A stretch of DNA of 64,000 nt. Source: Luteolibacter sp. SL250 (GTDB taxonomy: Bacteria; Verrucomicrobiota; Verrucomicrobiia; Verrucomicrobiales; Akkermansiaceae). Of the stretch, positions 27,601 to 35,304 are shown in pieces. Location of the stretch: contig NZ_CP113054.1 of the NCBI RefSeq assembly GCF_026625605.1, positions 4,030,001 through 4,094,000 of the forward strand. The letters run 5' to 3'. The notes under the pieces are model-generated. The model did no database searches. It saw only the letters and a program-made list of their open reading frames with translations, and was not told the DNA's origin. The translations under genes were made by a program, and so were the position numbers. Position 1 is the stretch's first letter; every line of letters begins with the position of its first letter.

Positions 27601-27772
27601 AGCGGAGACGTTCATGCAGTTCCGGAGGGTGATCACCACGGAGCCATTCCTGTTGGCGACCGGGCGGCTGCAGGTTGGCGAGGGCAACCAGGCCACTGTG
27701 TTCGTGACGAAGGTGGAGCCGCTGCCGGGTTGCGACCGCACGCAGGCCGCAAAATCCCACGACTTCCATTGA
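24617..27772 (+). CDS. dnaE2: Error-prone DNA polymerase DnaE2 (ImuC)
   Basis: About 1051 residues, normal length. It begins MFAEFHARSAFSFLEGASLP, the PHP-domain opening of the family. The polymerase core has RGSAANSVVCYSLGIT and the catalytic Asp pair in WPDIDIDFPSGDQRE; helix-hairpin-helix and OB parts follow (FPIRIGGMAICRQRPG, then GHCFISLEDETGIANLFVPA). A GTG at 24608 is an alternative start. The enzyme does damage-tolerant, mutagenic synthesis. In most bacteria it works with ImuA and ImuB from the same operon; neither is adjacent. A decayed copy of the next gene's 5' end follows its stop directly. Confidence 0.97.
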   Translation: MFAEFHARSAFSFLEGASLPEAMVARAAELGYRAIAITDRGGFYGSARAHYMAKEVGIRASVGATIPHEGNAVPVLYASREGYRRMCRDITSKNLLLAEPEAYGWDGTDHLIALTGDRDGAVGRALARDDRQAAESTVRSMMRRFGDRNVYVEAWKHEQREDGRVLRHLKDLAAHLRLPLLVSNAPLMATPKDRMLLDAFTCLRNHTALDQAGRLLAPNGQRMLRCGREAKNIFADSCRDGLVNQKRLYERLDFTLEDLGYRFPDFSDSRGQPLSIPEQCTLLRRLAYAGATKRYGKLYPKVRTQLEHELTLINRLEFPGYFLIVHDIVEFARGNGILCQGRGSAANSVVCYSLGITAVDPIGGGLLFERFLSENRRSWPDIDIDFPSGDQRERVIQYVFRKYGARGAAMTANVITYQSRSAFREMSKVLGFPESVADRFSNAPGAFRDAGSRKELPEEEYIEHKEQQRQDDFDERVSALVPPSHPRFGALKHLYHSVLAMPRHLGQHSGGMIICDRGLDQVVPIQPATMPGRTVVQWDKDDCEDLGIVKIDLLGLGMLAAMEHAIQIRARRGHPVDLAKIPKDDPAVFDLMCRADTVGTFQVESRAQMATLPIMRPRCFYDVAIEVAIIRPGPIVGDLVHPYLNRRCGREPVDYIHPACKPTLERTLGVPLFQEQVLRMAMDVAGFTGAEADELRRAMAFKRSDARMSAISEKLRARMTERGIEPEVQEKIVASIGSFALYGFPESHSISFALIAYASCWLKVHHPAEFYVGIINNQPMGFYSVNTLIQDAKRRGIRVLAVSVTEGTDETTVVDDRTIRLGLHLIKGLSVGLRERIFTARAAASFGSLEEFMRRAKPNAKERRKLAESGALNGLPEVEHRRDALWQVELPLHDDLFANRGTEKEVLLPGMSMPERLTADYATIGASAGPHTMKLWRENPGAKGVLRAKDLQILPRGFPIRIGGMAICRQRPGTAKGHCFISLEDETGIANLFVPAETFMQFRRVITTEPFLLATGRLQVGEGNQATVFVTKVEPLPGCDRTQAAKSHDFH

Positions 27773-27850
27773 GCGCAAAGTCCTTCCCAGATGTCCGGAT
27801 GCCTAGATCTGATACGACTCCATCGTCATCCTGAACGGGAAGACCAAACC
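27761..27850 (+). repeat. Decayed duplicate of the dnaE2-end / next-gene junction
   Basis: Starting with the last codons of dnaE2 (GACTTCCATTGAG), this stretch matches 28648-28737 by eye: the same dnaE2 end, an ATGCCT start, then GATACGA, CCATCGTC and AAGACC blocks. Here the downstream frame is broken by stops. The intact copy leads into the gene at 28684. A segment of nearly 900 bases carrying a PA2169-family gene lies between the two copies. Confidence 0.75.
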
Positions 27851-27894
27851 TTCCGCTCCTTCAGGAAATTAGAAAACACCAGAAGCCACGACGC

Positions 27895-27918
27895 CCGGCC
27901 CTACGAGGTAGGGATCGG
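27895..27918. terminator. Hairpin downstream of dnaE2
   Basis: CCCTAC (27899-27904), a three-base loop and GTAGGG (27908-27913) form a short stem that can be extended by flanking GGCC pairs. There is no clear T-run. It could end transcription from dnaE2 or from the minus-strand gene at 27982. Confidence 0.35.
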
Positions 27919-27981
27919 GCCCCAGGCTCTGAGATGGCATGAAATGAATTGGCGATGCACCAAGCAGTTCGCGGCTCTTGG

Positions 27982-28434
27982 TCAGTCCGCAGTCTTTTCT
28001 TTCGCTCTCACGGTAGCGAGAGAAGAAGCAATCGCTGTGCGTTGGTTGGAAAGAAGCGATTGGATGTCTGATGGGAGATCGGCATGCTGAAGCTTCTCTT
28101 CGTAATCAGCGAGGGCGGCTTCCTCTCCGCGGATGCACTCCTCCAATATCGCCTCGCCATCGTCATTTGGCGTAAGAGCGTCCTTAACCGAAATCCATAC
28201 CTGATGAAGTTTGGCGGTAGTGCTGCTGCCCTTGTCGGGGGTGCCCCCGTATTGGCTGATCGCCTGCTTGAGTTCATGTCCAAACTGCAACCGCATGTCG
28301 CTCTGGTTGCGGAAAAAGGATTGGAGTGCAGGAAGGCCCTCGGCACGCTCCGCTGCCTTCTTGAAACCTTCCTCAGCGTCGTAGGCTTTGGTAAGAAGAT
28401 CGTTTAAGTTCTCGATGACGTTTTTGGTTTCCAT
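27982..28434 (-). CDS. PA2169-family (DUF2383) four-helix-bundle protein
   Basis: 150 residues. The pattern NVIENLNDLLTKAYDAEEGF, then AERAEGLPALQSFF, then DDGEAILEECIRGEEAALAD fits the PA2169/DUF2383 ferritin-like family. The conserved Glu residues lie where diiron ligands would be, though the function is unproven. I start at METKNVIENL (28434); the longer frame upstream adds proline-rich non-conserved residues. It is embedded between two copies of the dnaE2-end sequence, so it may have arrived by insertion. Confidence 0.88.
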   Translation of the reverse strand: METKNVIENLNDLLTKAYDAEEGFKKAAERAEGLPALQSFFRNQSDMRLQFGHELKQAISQYGGTPDKGSSTTAKLHQVWISVKDALTPNDDGEAILEECIRGEEAALADYEEKLQHADLPSDIQSLLSNQRTAIASSLATVRAKEKTAD

Positions 28435-28647
28435 AGTCTGCCATCTTTCGCAGATGCTATTCCACCTTTCCGGAATGGGAATTTTGCTCCATTTGCCGGG
28501 GGTTGGTCTCATGAGGATGGGGCAACGGTTCAAAGGGCCTCACTCCGTGAAATGCAGATCACTCTCGTAATCGGTCATTTGCACGATTGGTGTTCAGGGG
28601 AATGTGTAGCCACCGGGCGGTGCCCCCGCCCAGTCCGTGACACCACT

Positions 28648-28737
28648 GACTTCCATTGAGTGCAATCTGTGCTAGATCCTCAAATGCCTGCGATTCGATA
28701 CGAAGCCATCGTCGTTCTGAAGGGAAAGACCGAGCCA
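28648..28737 (+). repeat. Second copy of the dnaE2-end / next-gene junction
   Basis: GACTTCCATTGAG here copies the dnaE2 terminus although no dnaE2 precedes it. It runs straight into the 5' part of the gene at 28684. Partner of the decayed copy at 27761. A small GGGCGG/CCGCCC hairpin lies just upstream at about 28615-28632. Confidence 0.72.
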
Positions 28738-28992
28738 TCAGCGATCCCCTCGATTCTCGTCATCCGACCTGACGATCTGTCGCCGGAGCGTCCCGAAGCG
28801 GAACTGCTGACTCACGGTTTCGACCTCGGCGTCGAAGCGATTCGCCTGCTTGACCGCGACTCTGAATACCAGAGCATCACTCCTGTTGGCATCCCTGAGC
28901 CGATGGACCTCGATGGCTCGTACGAGGACTTCGATCCTGATCTGGAGAAGGATGGCTGGCGGGTCTTCATCGAATGGGAGCCTCAATCCTGA
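28684..28992 (+). CDS. Hypothetical acidic protein (102 aa)
   Basis: Begins MPAIRYEAIVVLKGKTEP, then SPERPEAELLTHGFDLGVEA, ending DPDLEKDGWRVFIEWEPQS. Acidic, mixed alpha/beta, no signal peptide. I use ATG 28684; an in-frame GTG at 28660 lies inside the duplicated dnaE2-end sequence and is unlikely. A broken duplicate of its first codons sits directly after dnaE2, implying that it was originally the gene behind dnaE2. No family recognised. Confidence 0.6.
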   Translation: MPAIRYEAIVVLKGKTEPSAIPSILVIRPDDLSPERPEAELLTHGFDLGVEAIRLLDRDSEYQSITPVGIPEPMDLDGSYEDFDPDLEKDGWRVFIEWEPQS

Positions 28993-28997
28993 GCGTG

Positions 28998-29303
28998 TCA
29001 GAAAAGCTCGCCTTGCTCGGGGCGCGGCTGGGTCTCCCCGGTAAGGAAGTTGGCAGCGGGATTGAAGCGAAGCACCACGCTTGTTGGCTCAAAGCTCACC
29101 ATCTCACCGTCCAGGTATGGATCGATCTCGTCCGGACTCAGCAAGCGTAGGAGACGATCATGTAAAGGCGCGATCTGCGCGTTTGGTTCGGTGGTCAGTG
29201 CAGAAAAGCGCAGGCCGTTCTCCGGATCATCTTCCCAAATTCCTGCCACCCAAAGCCACTTCCCCTGAGGATCATCAAAAAGAACCGGCCGCTTGTCCGT
29301 CTT
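28998..29303 (-). pseudogene. SRAP (YedK/HMCES-type) C-terminal fragment
   Basis: The minus frame reads WLWVAGIWEDDPENGLRF, then SALTTEPNAQIAPLHDRLLR, the C-terminal half of SOS-response-associated proteins that crosslink to abasic sites in single-stranded DNA. The essential N-terminal Cys2 and the active-site Asn region are missing. Similarity begins near KTDKRPVLFDDPQG at about 29303, where it is joined to a catalase remnant. Not functional in this form. Confidence 0.75.
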
Positions 29304-29309
29304 GGGTCG

Positions 29310-29710
29310 GCCAAAGTCACCAGCTCCGTGCCATCGTTGGCCGGGGCAGGACCGCTGAAAATCGTATCCATCAGCGACACATCCAGGCGGAAATGGTATT
29401 GCTCCCGGTTGATCCCAGCATCAATCAGCTTCTTTACTTCCGGATATTTGGAGGAGTCGAACTTCGGAATAGGGAGCAGCTTGTTCCAGTGAACCCCGAG
29501 CGTCTCCAAGGCTTTGGCGAAGGCCATTTCATGGGCTTCATCGCGCGCTATCAGGAACGCCACCGTGGCACGGAAGGTCTTGTTTTCGGACATCTGATAG
29601 ATCCGGCATTTTGGGAGCCTACCGGTCGACTCCAGGCCGAGATTGTCCAGCAGGTCCAGAACGAGATTGCCGTTACAGTGGACGTAGCTGCCACTCCACG
29701 GGTTGCCACT
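29310..29710 (-). pseudogene. Manganese catalase C-terminal fragment
   Basis: The frame SGNPWSGSYVHCNGNLVLDL, then RATVAFLIARDEAHEMAFAK and LLPIPKFDSSKYPEVKKLID, then GINREQYHFRLDVSLMDTIF, is unmistakably the distal part of a dimanganese catalase. A stop codon (complement of 29714-29716) lies just upstream of SGNP, and the N-terminal metal-binding helices are absent. Its 3' end runs out of frame into the SRAP fragment. Both pieces share one strand, so a deletion joining two genes is plausible. Confidence 0.82.
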
Positions 29711-29926
29711 CTGCTAATCGTTCTAGTTCTTCGGTGACCCTTGGCCTCCGCTACCCGCGCTTCTGATCCTCGATTCCAGGTTCAACGGATCTCCAATCAG
29801 GGAATGGCTTGATCAGTAACACTAGGCACAACGGCAGCAGTTTGAATCTGTTAGATGGAGGCCGAGGATTATGAACTCTACCGTCGATTCCTAGCAGAAA
29901 TCTGGCGGCACCAGAAGCCAGGCAAT

Positions 29927-31144
29927 TCATTTCCTTTTGATTCGATAGACGCGACCGCCGCTATCGTCGCTCATGAGAACCGATCCATCTCTGTCTTCGA
30001 TCAGGTCACACGGCCGGCCGAACTGACCTTTCTCGTTTTCCAGAAAGAATCCGGATATGAATGGGTGGAATGTGGCGCTCGCTCCGTCCTTGCCCAGCCT
30101 AACGCGGACGACTTCGTATCCGCTCGCCGTGCCCCGGTTCCATGAGCCGTGAAGGGTCACCAATCCGTCACCCGCCACTTCGTCGGCAAAGAACTTTGCG
30201 GTGGGAAACAGTAGCGCCATCGGAGCGCTGTGGGCTGTGTAGGTGCCGACCGGTGCTTCGCACTCCGCTGCATACTCTGCCCTGGTCTTGCCAGTCGTTT
30301 CCGCGGGGTCGCGCGACGGATTATGCTTTCCATCCTCAAACACGAAAGGCCAGCCGTAATTCAGCCCGGGTTTCAGTTCGTTTAGTTCCTCCCGCTGGGA
30401 GTCATCGCCCAACCAATCGATTCCATGGTCCATACCGTAGAAACGCTTGTTTATGGGATGCCAGGCGAAACCGATGGTGTTGCGCAAACCGGTCGCGTAA
30501 ATCTCCCGTTTCTTTCCGTCCAAACTCACCTTCAGCATGGTCGCGCTTTCCTTGTTCGGCTCAGGCGCGTCGTTGGACGTGCTGCCAACAGAAAGAAACA
30601 GCTCGCCCTCGGGGCTGAACTCAATGGTCCGGTTCGGATGCTGGCCTGCGTCTGGCAGGTCATCACACAGCTTCCGCATCTCGGAGAAGGTGCCATCACC
30701 GGCAATGTCGGCCACGTAAAGATCACGGATGGCGGCAAGGTAGACCTTCCCGTCCCTGACCGCGATGCCGTGCACATCAGGCAAGGTCACCAGCCTGTCC
30801 TTAACTTCCAGCACCCCATCGCCGTCCGCGTCGCGGATGAGATGCACGTCGTTGAAAGGAGCGCGCCTGGTGACATAGATGCCACCGCCGGGTGCGAGTG
30901 CAAGCATCCGAGGTGCTTGCAAACCCTCCGCAACCGCAGTGATTTCAAATCCCTCGGCGATTTTGAGATTTTCCATCATCGCATCAGTGGGTTGCAGCTT
31001 CGCGGGGCGAAAAATGTTCCCCTCAATCTTTGCGATGGTTGGCTTCGGCTGCTCACCCTGGGCCCACGACAGAGTTCCCAGCATTATCATGGGGAGCATC
31101 ACGGCCAAAGGTTGCCCTAGTTTATTGATCTCAGTGACTTTCAT
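29927..31144 (-). CDS. Exported PQQ-type glucose/sorbosone dehydrogenase-like protein
   Basis: 405 residues with a signal peptide (LAVMLPMIMLGTLSWAQG). Six-bladed propeller features of soluble aldose/sorbosone dehydrogenases: LPDVHGIAVRDGKVYLAAI, HPNRTIEFSPEGELFLSVGS, GLRNTIGFAWHP and MDHGIDWLGDD, ending GRPCDLIEDRDGSVLMSDD. The family oxidises sugars or alcohols in the periplasm with PQQ. No PQQ biosynthesis gene is in view, so the cofactor supply is unknown. No operon partner. Confidence 0.85.
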   Translation of the reverse strand: MKVTEINKLGQPLAVMLPMIMLGTLSWAQGEQPKPTIAKIEGNIFRPAKLQPTDAMMENLKIAEGFEITAVAEGLQAPRMLALAPGGGIYVTRRAPFNDVHLIRDADGDGVLEVKDRLVTLPDVHGIAVRDGKVYLAAIRDLYVADIAGDGTFSEMRKLCDDLPDAGQHPNRTIEFSPEGELFLSVGSTSNDAPEPNKESATMLKVSLDGKKREIYATGLRNTIGFAWHPINKRFYGMDHGIDWLGDDSQREELNELKPGLNYGWPFVFEDGKHNPSRDPAETTGKTRAEYAAECEAPVGTYTAHSAPMALLFPTAKFFADEVAGDGLVTLHGSWNRGTASGYEVVRVRLGKDGASATFHPFISGFFLENEKGQFGRPCDLIEDRDGSVLMSDDSGGRVYRIKRK

Positions 31145-31394
31145 TTGGTGTTGGTAGTATTATGAAATTTTGGCTAGCTCATGACCGAATGCTCTCAATC
31201 CGGATCTTTCCTTGATGTTCTCGTTCCCAGGGATTTCAGCCCAGCTTAGCCCAGAAATCGTCTGAAGATAATGGGATCCTGAGCGGGACCTGATTCCAAG
31301 TTGAAGGGAGCAAAGAACAATGCGTGGATCGCGTTATGCATCCTGGAACAAAATCCTTCTGAGAACGGCGCGCCCACCGAAATTCTTCTAACAA

Positions 31395-31634
31395 TCACCT
31401 CCCCGTCTCCTGCCGCCCGCCTTGCCCTGTGGTCGGCTTATAGTCGGATCTGGTGCCTGAGCCCTCCCCGGTGGGAGCGGTGGCGGGGCCGTCACGGCTA
31501 TCACGCCGAATATCTGGGGCGGGATTTCCATCCGCGCGAGTGGGAGGAGGAGAAGCAGCTTTCTGATCGCAGGATACAACGGAAGCGACTATGACCGCCA
31601 GAAGCGGAAGCATTGATTTGGGATGAATATTCAT
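31395..31634 (-). CDS. Small putative lipoprotein (79 aa)
   Basis: MNIHPKSMLPLLAVIVASVV followed by SC gives an export signal with a lipobox-like VVSC. The mature part is short, proline- and glycine-rich and disordered (PTRADGNPAPDIRRDSRDGP). No domain. The start at ATG 31634 places the lipobox about 22 residues in. Confidence 0.5.
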   Translation of the reverse strand: MNIHPKSMLPLLAVIVASVVSCDQKAASPPPTRADGNPAPDIRRDSRDGPATAPTGEGSGTRSDYKPTTGQGGRQETGR

Positions 31635-31753
31635 TAGGTAAGATGGTTGTCCAACGCCTCTTGGCGCGGACGCCCTGCCCTTTTGCAATAAGAATGCCAT
31701 GTGCAGTGGCCGAGTGGAGCCTTTCTCAACCAAAACTGAACTGCCTGGCTAGC

Positions 31754-32281
31754 CTATACCCGGACCCTCAGCAGCCCGCCTGAAATCACCTTCGCGCGCA
31801 GTCCTCCGCGGAAGCCCTCTTTCATGAAGCGTTCCGTCCCATCCTCCACCACGCGGTCCATCCAGTGGCAGGGCCTGCATTCCTGGCTGCCCTCGAACTC
31901 GATGCCCTGGAACACGAACCGCTTTCCCAACCATTCCCCCAACCGCACGCCGGAAACGATGAGGTTCCGCCGGAACACTGACGCGGGCAGCTTCGGCAGC
32001 TTGAAGTGAGCGCGTATTTCCTCCACCACCTCTTCCTCGAAAAACGTGACCTGTCCCTTGAAGTCCTGCCGGTAGCCGAAGTAGCGGTCCCCCACCAGCC
32101 CCTTCCCCGCCACGCACTCCACCTCCTCCACATCACGGATGCCGTTCTGCAGGCGGCCCGCGCCCTGCCTGCCCCAGTAGTCATGCCCGCCGGAGATATA
32201 GATTTTCCCCAGCTTCACCTGGTCCCACACTCCGGCGTGTCCTTCCTCCGCGGTCGTCATCACCCAATGTAATGCCTGCAC
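31754..32281 (-). CDS. MOSC-domain protein
   Basis: About 175 residues. EVECVAGKGLVGDRYFGY opens the domain, FRRNLIVSGVRLGEWLGKRF is the central block, and ECRPCHWMDRVV contains the conserved Cys that carries sulfur or coordinates the molybdenum cofactor. MOSC proteins transfer sulfur to, or bind, Moco; the partner here is unknown. An internal ATG at 32260 (MTTAEEG) is an alternative start. Divergent from the FAD/NAD(P) gene with about 90 bases between. Confidence 0.85.
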   Translation of the reverse strand: MQALHWVMTTAEEGHAGVWDQVKLGKIYISGGHDYWGRQGAGRLQNGIRDVEEVECVAGKGLVGDRYFGYRQDFKGQVTFFEEEVVEEIRAHFKLPKLPASVFRRNLIVSGVRLGEWLGKRFVFQGIEFEGSQECRPCHWMDRVVEDGTERFMKEGFRGGLRAKVISGGLLRVRV

Positions 32282-32369
32282 ATCATCGGCCCGGAAAAAA
32301 ACCGATCAAAATCGATGGGCCCACTTGATCGTCCCGCGATCCGTCGGAATGTGGAGGCGCATCCACCCC

Positions 32370-34115
32370 ATGAGCGGAACATCATCGACAGGCGTCATCG
32401 GCAGCGGCCCTTCAGCCCTCTTTTTTCTCAAGAACCTGCTGGATAGGCTCCATCAGATGGAGAGCCCTCCGCGGCGGATCTCGATCTTCGAGAAAAGCCA
32501 CATCATGGGCACCGGCATGCCCTACAGTCCGGAGACGACCAACATCCACAGCCGCTCCAACATTTCCTCGGAGGAACTTCCCGAGCTTCCGCAGTCTTTC
32601 GCGGATTGGTTGCGGTGCCAACCACCCTCCACGCTCGAGGAACTGGGCGTGGAACCCCCGGTCGATGAGGAGGCGGTTTATCCACGGCTGGCCCTGGGGC
32701 GTTACTTCCAGGCACAGTACCGCGTGCTGGTGGATAGGCTGCGGGAGGCGGGTGTGGAGGTCCATGAGTTCCCAGGCTGCAGGATCTCCGACATCCGCGC
32801 GGATGCGGGCGGTGGCGTGACCCTTGTGACCGGGGAAGGTGCCGAACACCGGTTGGACCGCGTGGTGGTCGCCACCGGACACCACTGGCCGAACAAGGAC
32901 AAGCCAGCCGCAGGCTACTACAGCTCCCCATGGCCCATCCACAAGCTGGTGCCGGAAGACGGCGGGGTGCTCAACTTCGCCATCGGCACACTTGGGGCCT
33001 CGCTCAGTGCCTTCGATGTGGTGAACACGCTCGCCCATCTCAACGGCAGCTTCTCACGGAATGACGATGGGGGTCTGACCTACGCCGCCGCTCCGGGGAC
33101 GGAGGATTTCAGGATCGTCATGCACTCCGCGGAAGGGCTGCTTCCTCACCTGCAGTTCGCGCAGGAAGAGCCGATGCGGGAAATCTACCGGCACGTGAGC
33201 CTGGACGAGCTGCTCGCGCTGGTGGACGCGCAGGGCTACCTGCGCCTGGAGCAATACTTCGACAGGGTATGCCGGCCCGCATTGCTGCGCGCCTTCCAAA
33301 AGGACGGCATGCCGGAGATGGTGGACCTGCTTTCGGCTCCGGATTTCCGGCTGCGTGATTTCGTGGAGAAGATGACGGATGAACACGACTACGCGGATGC
33401 GTTCGAGGGCATGCGCCAGGAGATGGAGGAGGCCAGAATCTCCGTGGAGAACGACCGCCCCGTCCACTGGAAGGAATACATGGACGACCTGATGTACACC
33501 CTGAACTTCCACGCGGAGCTCCTGCCTGCGGAGGATCACATCAGGCTCTCCAGTGAGGTCATGCCGTTCCTGATGAACGTCGTCGCCGCGATGCCGCTGG
33601 AGTCCGGCGAGGTCCTGCTGGCACTCCACGATGCCGGAAAACTGGAGTTGATGGAGGGCCGCGTGGAGCTGGCGGAGGAGCAGCCGCACGCGGACAGCAC
33701 GCGGATCGTCGTGTCAGGAGGGAAGAGGGACACCATCATCGACTACCGCATGTTCATCGATTGCGGAGGCCAGAAGCCATTGGAGCTTTCCGATTATCCG
33801 TTTCCATCGCTCGTGCGGGCGGGAGATGTCCGCGAGGCCCGCGCATCGTTCGCCGATCCGGCGGAAGCGGCACGGGTGGCGGAAAAGAAGCGGGACAAGC
33901 TAAGCACCGGAGAAGACGGGCGACCGGCCTACCGTGTCGGAGGCCTGGACATCGATCCTTTCTACCGTCTCGTCCGCGCGGACGGCGTGCCGGATCCCAG
34001 GTTGCATGACATCTCCTTTCCGCTGACCACCGGACTACGGCCGTATTCCTATGGCCTCCAGGCGTGCAATGAAACGGCCCGCATCCTCATCGAGAGCTGG
34101 ATGAGGCATGGGTGA
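32370..34115 (+). CDS. FAD/NAD(P)-binding oxidoreductase-like protein
   Basis: About 581 residues. The N-terminal Rossmann motif is TGVIGSGPSALFFLKNLLDR, and ERRISIFEKS-like and MGTGMPYSPETTNIHSRS elements follow. These are typical of the large NAD_binding_9/HI0933-like group, which includes flavin-dependent oxidoreductases of unknown substrate. DRVVVATGHHWPNKD is the second nucleotide-binding feature. I start at MSGTSSTG (32370), directly before the Rossmann strand; the frame's earlier ATG at 32325 overlaps the intergenic region. No obvious partner gene. Confidence 0.8.
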   Translation: MSGTSSTGVIGSGPSALFFLKNLLDRLHQMESPPRRISIFEKSHIMGTGMPYSPETTNIHSRSNISSEELPELPQSFADWLRCQPPSTLEELGVEPPVDEEAVYPRLALGRYFQAQYRVLVDRLREAGVEVHEFPGCRISDIRADAGGGVTLVTGEGAEHRLDRVVVATGHHWPNKDKPAAGYYSSPWPIHKLVPEDGGVLNFAIGTLGASLSAFDVVNTLAHLNGSFSRNDDGGLTYAAAPGTEDFRIVMHSAEGLLPHLQFAQEEPMREIYRHVSLDELLALVDAQGYLRLEQYFDRVCRPALLRAFQKDGMPEMVDLLSAPDFRLRDFVEKMTDEHDYADAFEGMRQEMEEARISVENDRPVHWKEYMDDLMYTLNFHAELLPAEDHIRLSSEVMPFLMNVVAAMPLESGEVLLALHDAGKLELMEGRVELAEEQPHADSTRIVVSGGKRDTIIDYRMFIDCGGQKPLELSDYPFPSLVRAGDVREARASFADPAEAARVAEKKRDKLSTGEDGRPAYRVGGLDIDPFYRLVRADGVPDPRLHDISFPLTTGLRPYSYGLQACNETARILIESWMRHG

Positions 34116-34151
34116 GGCCGCCAATCCGCGGCCCCACCCGTCCTCCGACGC

Positions 34152-34343
34152 TCAATCGTCAGCCTTTGGCTCGATCACCTCGGAATGCCCGGGTGCATTG
34201 ACCTCAGACTGGTGCAGGGCCGCGGAATCCAGCTTGGCGCCTTTGTCATAGGACAGGTCCTCATTGACCTCTTTCACCTCCACTTTTGCCGGCTCTGCAG
34301 GCGGTCTGACCTCAGCCCCATGTTTTGTATCGTCTTGGTTCAT
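34152..34343 (-). CDS. Small acidic hypothetical protein (about 63 aa)
   Basis: MNQDDTKHGAEVRPPAEPAK, then VEVKEVNEDLSYDKGAKLDS. Hydrophilic and probably disordered, reminiscent of small stress-induced proteins, but no family is recognised. It is convergent with the FAD/NAD(P) gene and lies downstream of the SDR gene on the same strand. Confidence 0.45.
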   Translation of the reverse strand: MNQDDTKHGAEVRPPAEPAKVEVKEVNEDLSYDKGAKLDSAALHQSEVNAPGHSEVIEPKADD

Positions 34344-34421
34344 AATCATCAAGTCCGCCCATACCTGACCGGTCGCAAACGGAAATGCCGTTCAATCCCA
34401 GCTTACGCCGGCCATCCGCCA

Positions 34422-35273
34422 TCACCGCTTTCGCTGAACGTCCTTGTTCTCGATGTCCCCGCGGTTGCGTTTGTGATCAGCCGCCGGGAGTTCCTCATAC
34501 ATCTTCGCATTCAGGTTGGCCTGTGCTTTTTCAGTCAGAATGCGGCGGCCCTGGACCATGGCCTTGTTGATGACGCCGGGAATGATGATGAGATCCCCAT
34601 TCACCATTCCTTTGTAACCGGCTTCCGCGACATCCTGCGGAGCCATGAGGTTTCCTTCCTGGAAGATCCTTGCTTCTTCCATGCCGGCCTTTGGGAAGAA
34701 ATCCGTGTCCGTAGCTCCAGGGCAAAGCGCCGTCACCTGCACACCGGTGTTCTCCAGTTCCACGGAGAGTGCCTCGCTCCACGACAGAACGAATGCCTTC
34801 GTCGCATGATAAACCGCCATGGTCGGACCGGGTTCAAAACCGGCAACCGAGGCCGTATTGAAAAGAATGCCACGACCGCGGGCCACCATTTTCGGCACGA
34901 ACAGCTTCGACAGCCGCAGGACCGCATCAATGTTGAGCCGCACCATCGACAGATCCTTGTCAATCGACTGCTGCCACCACGCCCCGTGGTAACCGTGGCC
35001 CGCATTGTTCACCAGGATGTCCACGTGGGTGCCCCGCTGATGGAGATCATCATAGATTTCCCGGGCGGCACCAGAATTCTCGAGATCCTTGGCGATGATC
35101 TCGACCGGGATTCCATAGATGGCGGTCAGCTCGGTCCGGAGTTGCTGCAGTTCCTGTTCCACGGGCGCGACCAGGATCAGGGGATGGCCGTGCTTCGCGA
35201 ACTGATGCGCCAAATACATACCGATGCCACTGCTGCAACCGGTGATAAGGGTGACTTGATTCCGGGGATCCAT
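34422..35273 (-). CDS. Short-chain dehydrogenase/reductase (SDR)
   Basis: 283 residues, a classical SDR. The cofactor motif TGCSSGIGMYLA is at residues 11-22, NNAGHG follows, the catalytic Ser is in NTASVAGFE and the YxxxK motif is YHATK. The protein belongs with the YqjQ/DltE-like SDRs of unknown substrate. ATG 35273 (MDPRNQVTLITG) gives the normal short N-terminus. It lies 31 bases downstream of the Zn alcohol dehydrogenase gene, likely the same operon. Confidence 0.93.
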   Translation of the reverse strand: MDPRNQVTLITGCSSGIGMYLAHQFAKHGHPLILVAPVEQELQQLRTELTAIYGIPVEIIAKDLENSGAAREIYDDLHQRGTHVDILVNNAGHGYHGAWWQQSIDKDLSMVRLNIDAVLRLSKLFVPKMVARGRGILFNTASVAGFEPGPTMAVYHATKAFVLSWSEALSVELENTGVQVTALCPGATDTDFFPKAGMEEARIFQEGNLMAPQDVAEAGYKGMVNGDLIIIPGVINKAMVQGRRILTEKAQANLNAKMYEELPAADHKRNRGDIENKDVQRKR

Positions 35274-35304
35274 CGTTGGGATTCTACGTAGGGTTGTTTG
35301 GGAT

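Noticed and set aside
24566..27778. A minus-strand open frame of about 1070 codons spanning the whole dnaE2 gene
   Set aside because: It mirrors dnaE2 exactly, has no recognisable domain and an Arg/His/Pro-rich composition typical of antisense frames in GC-rich codon-biased genes.
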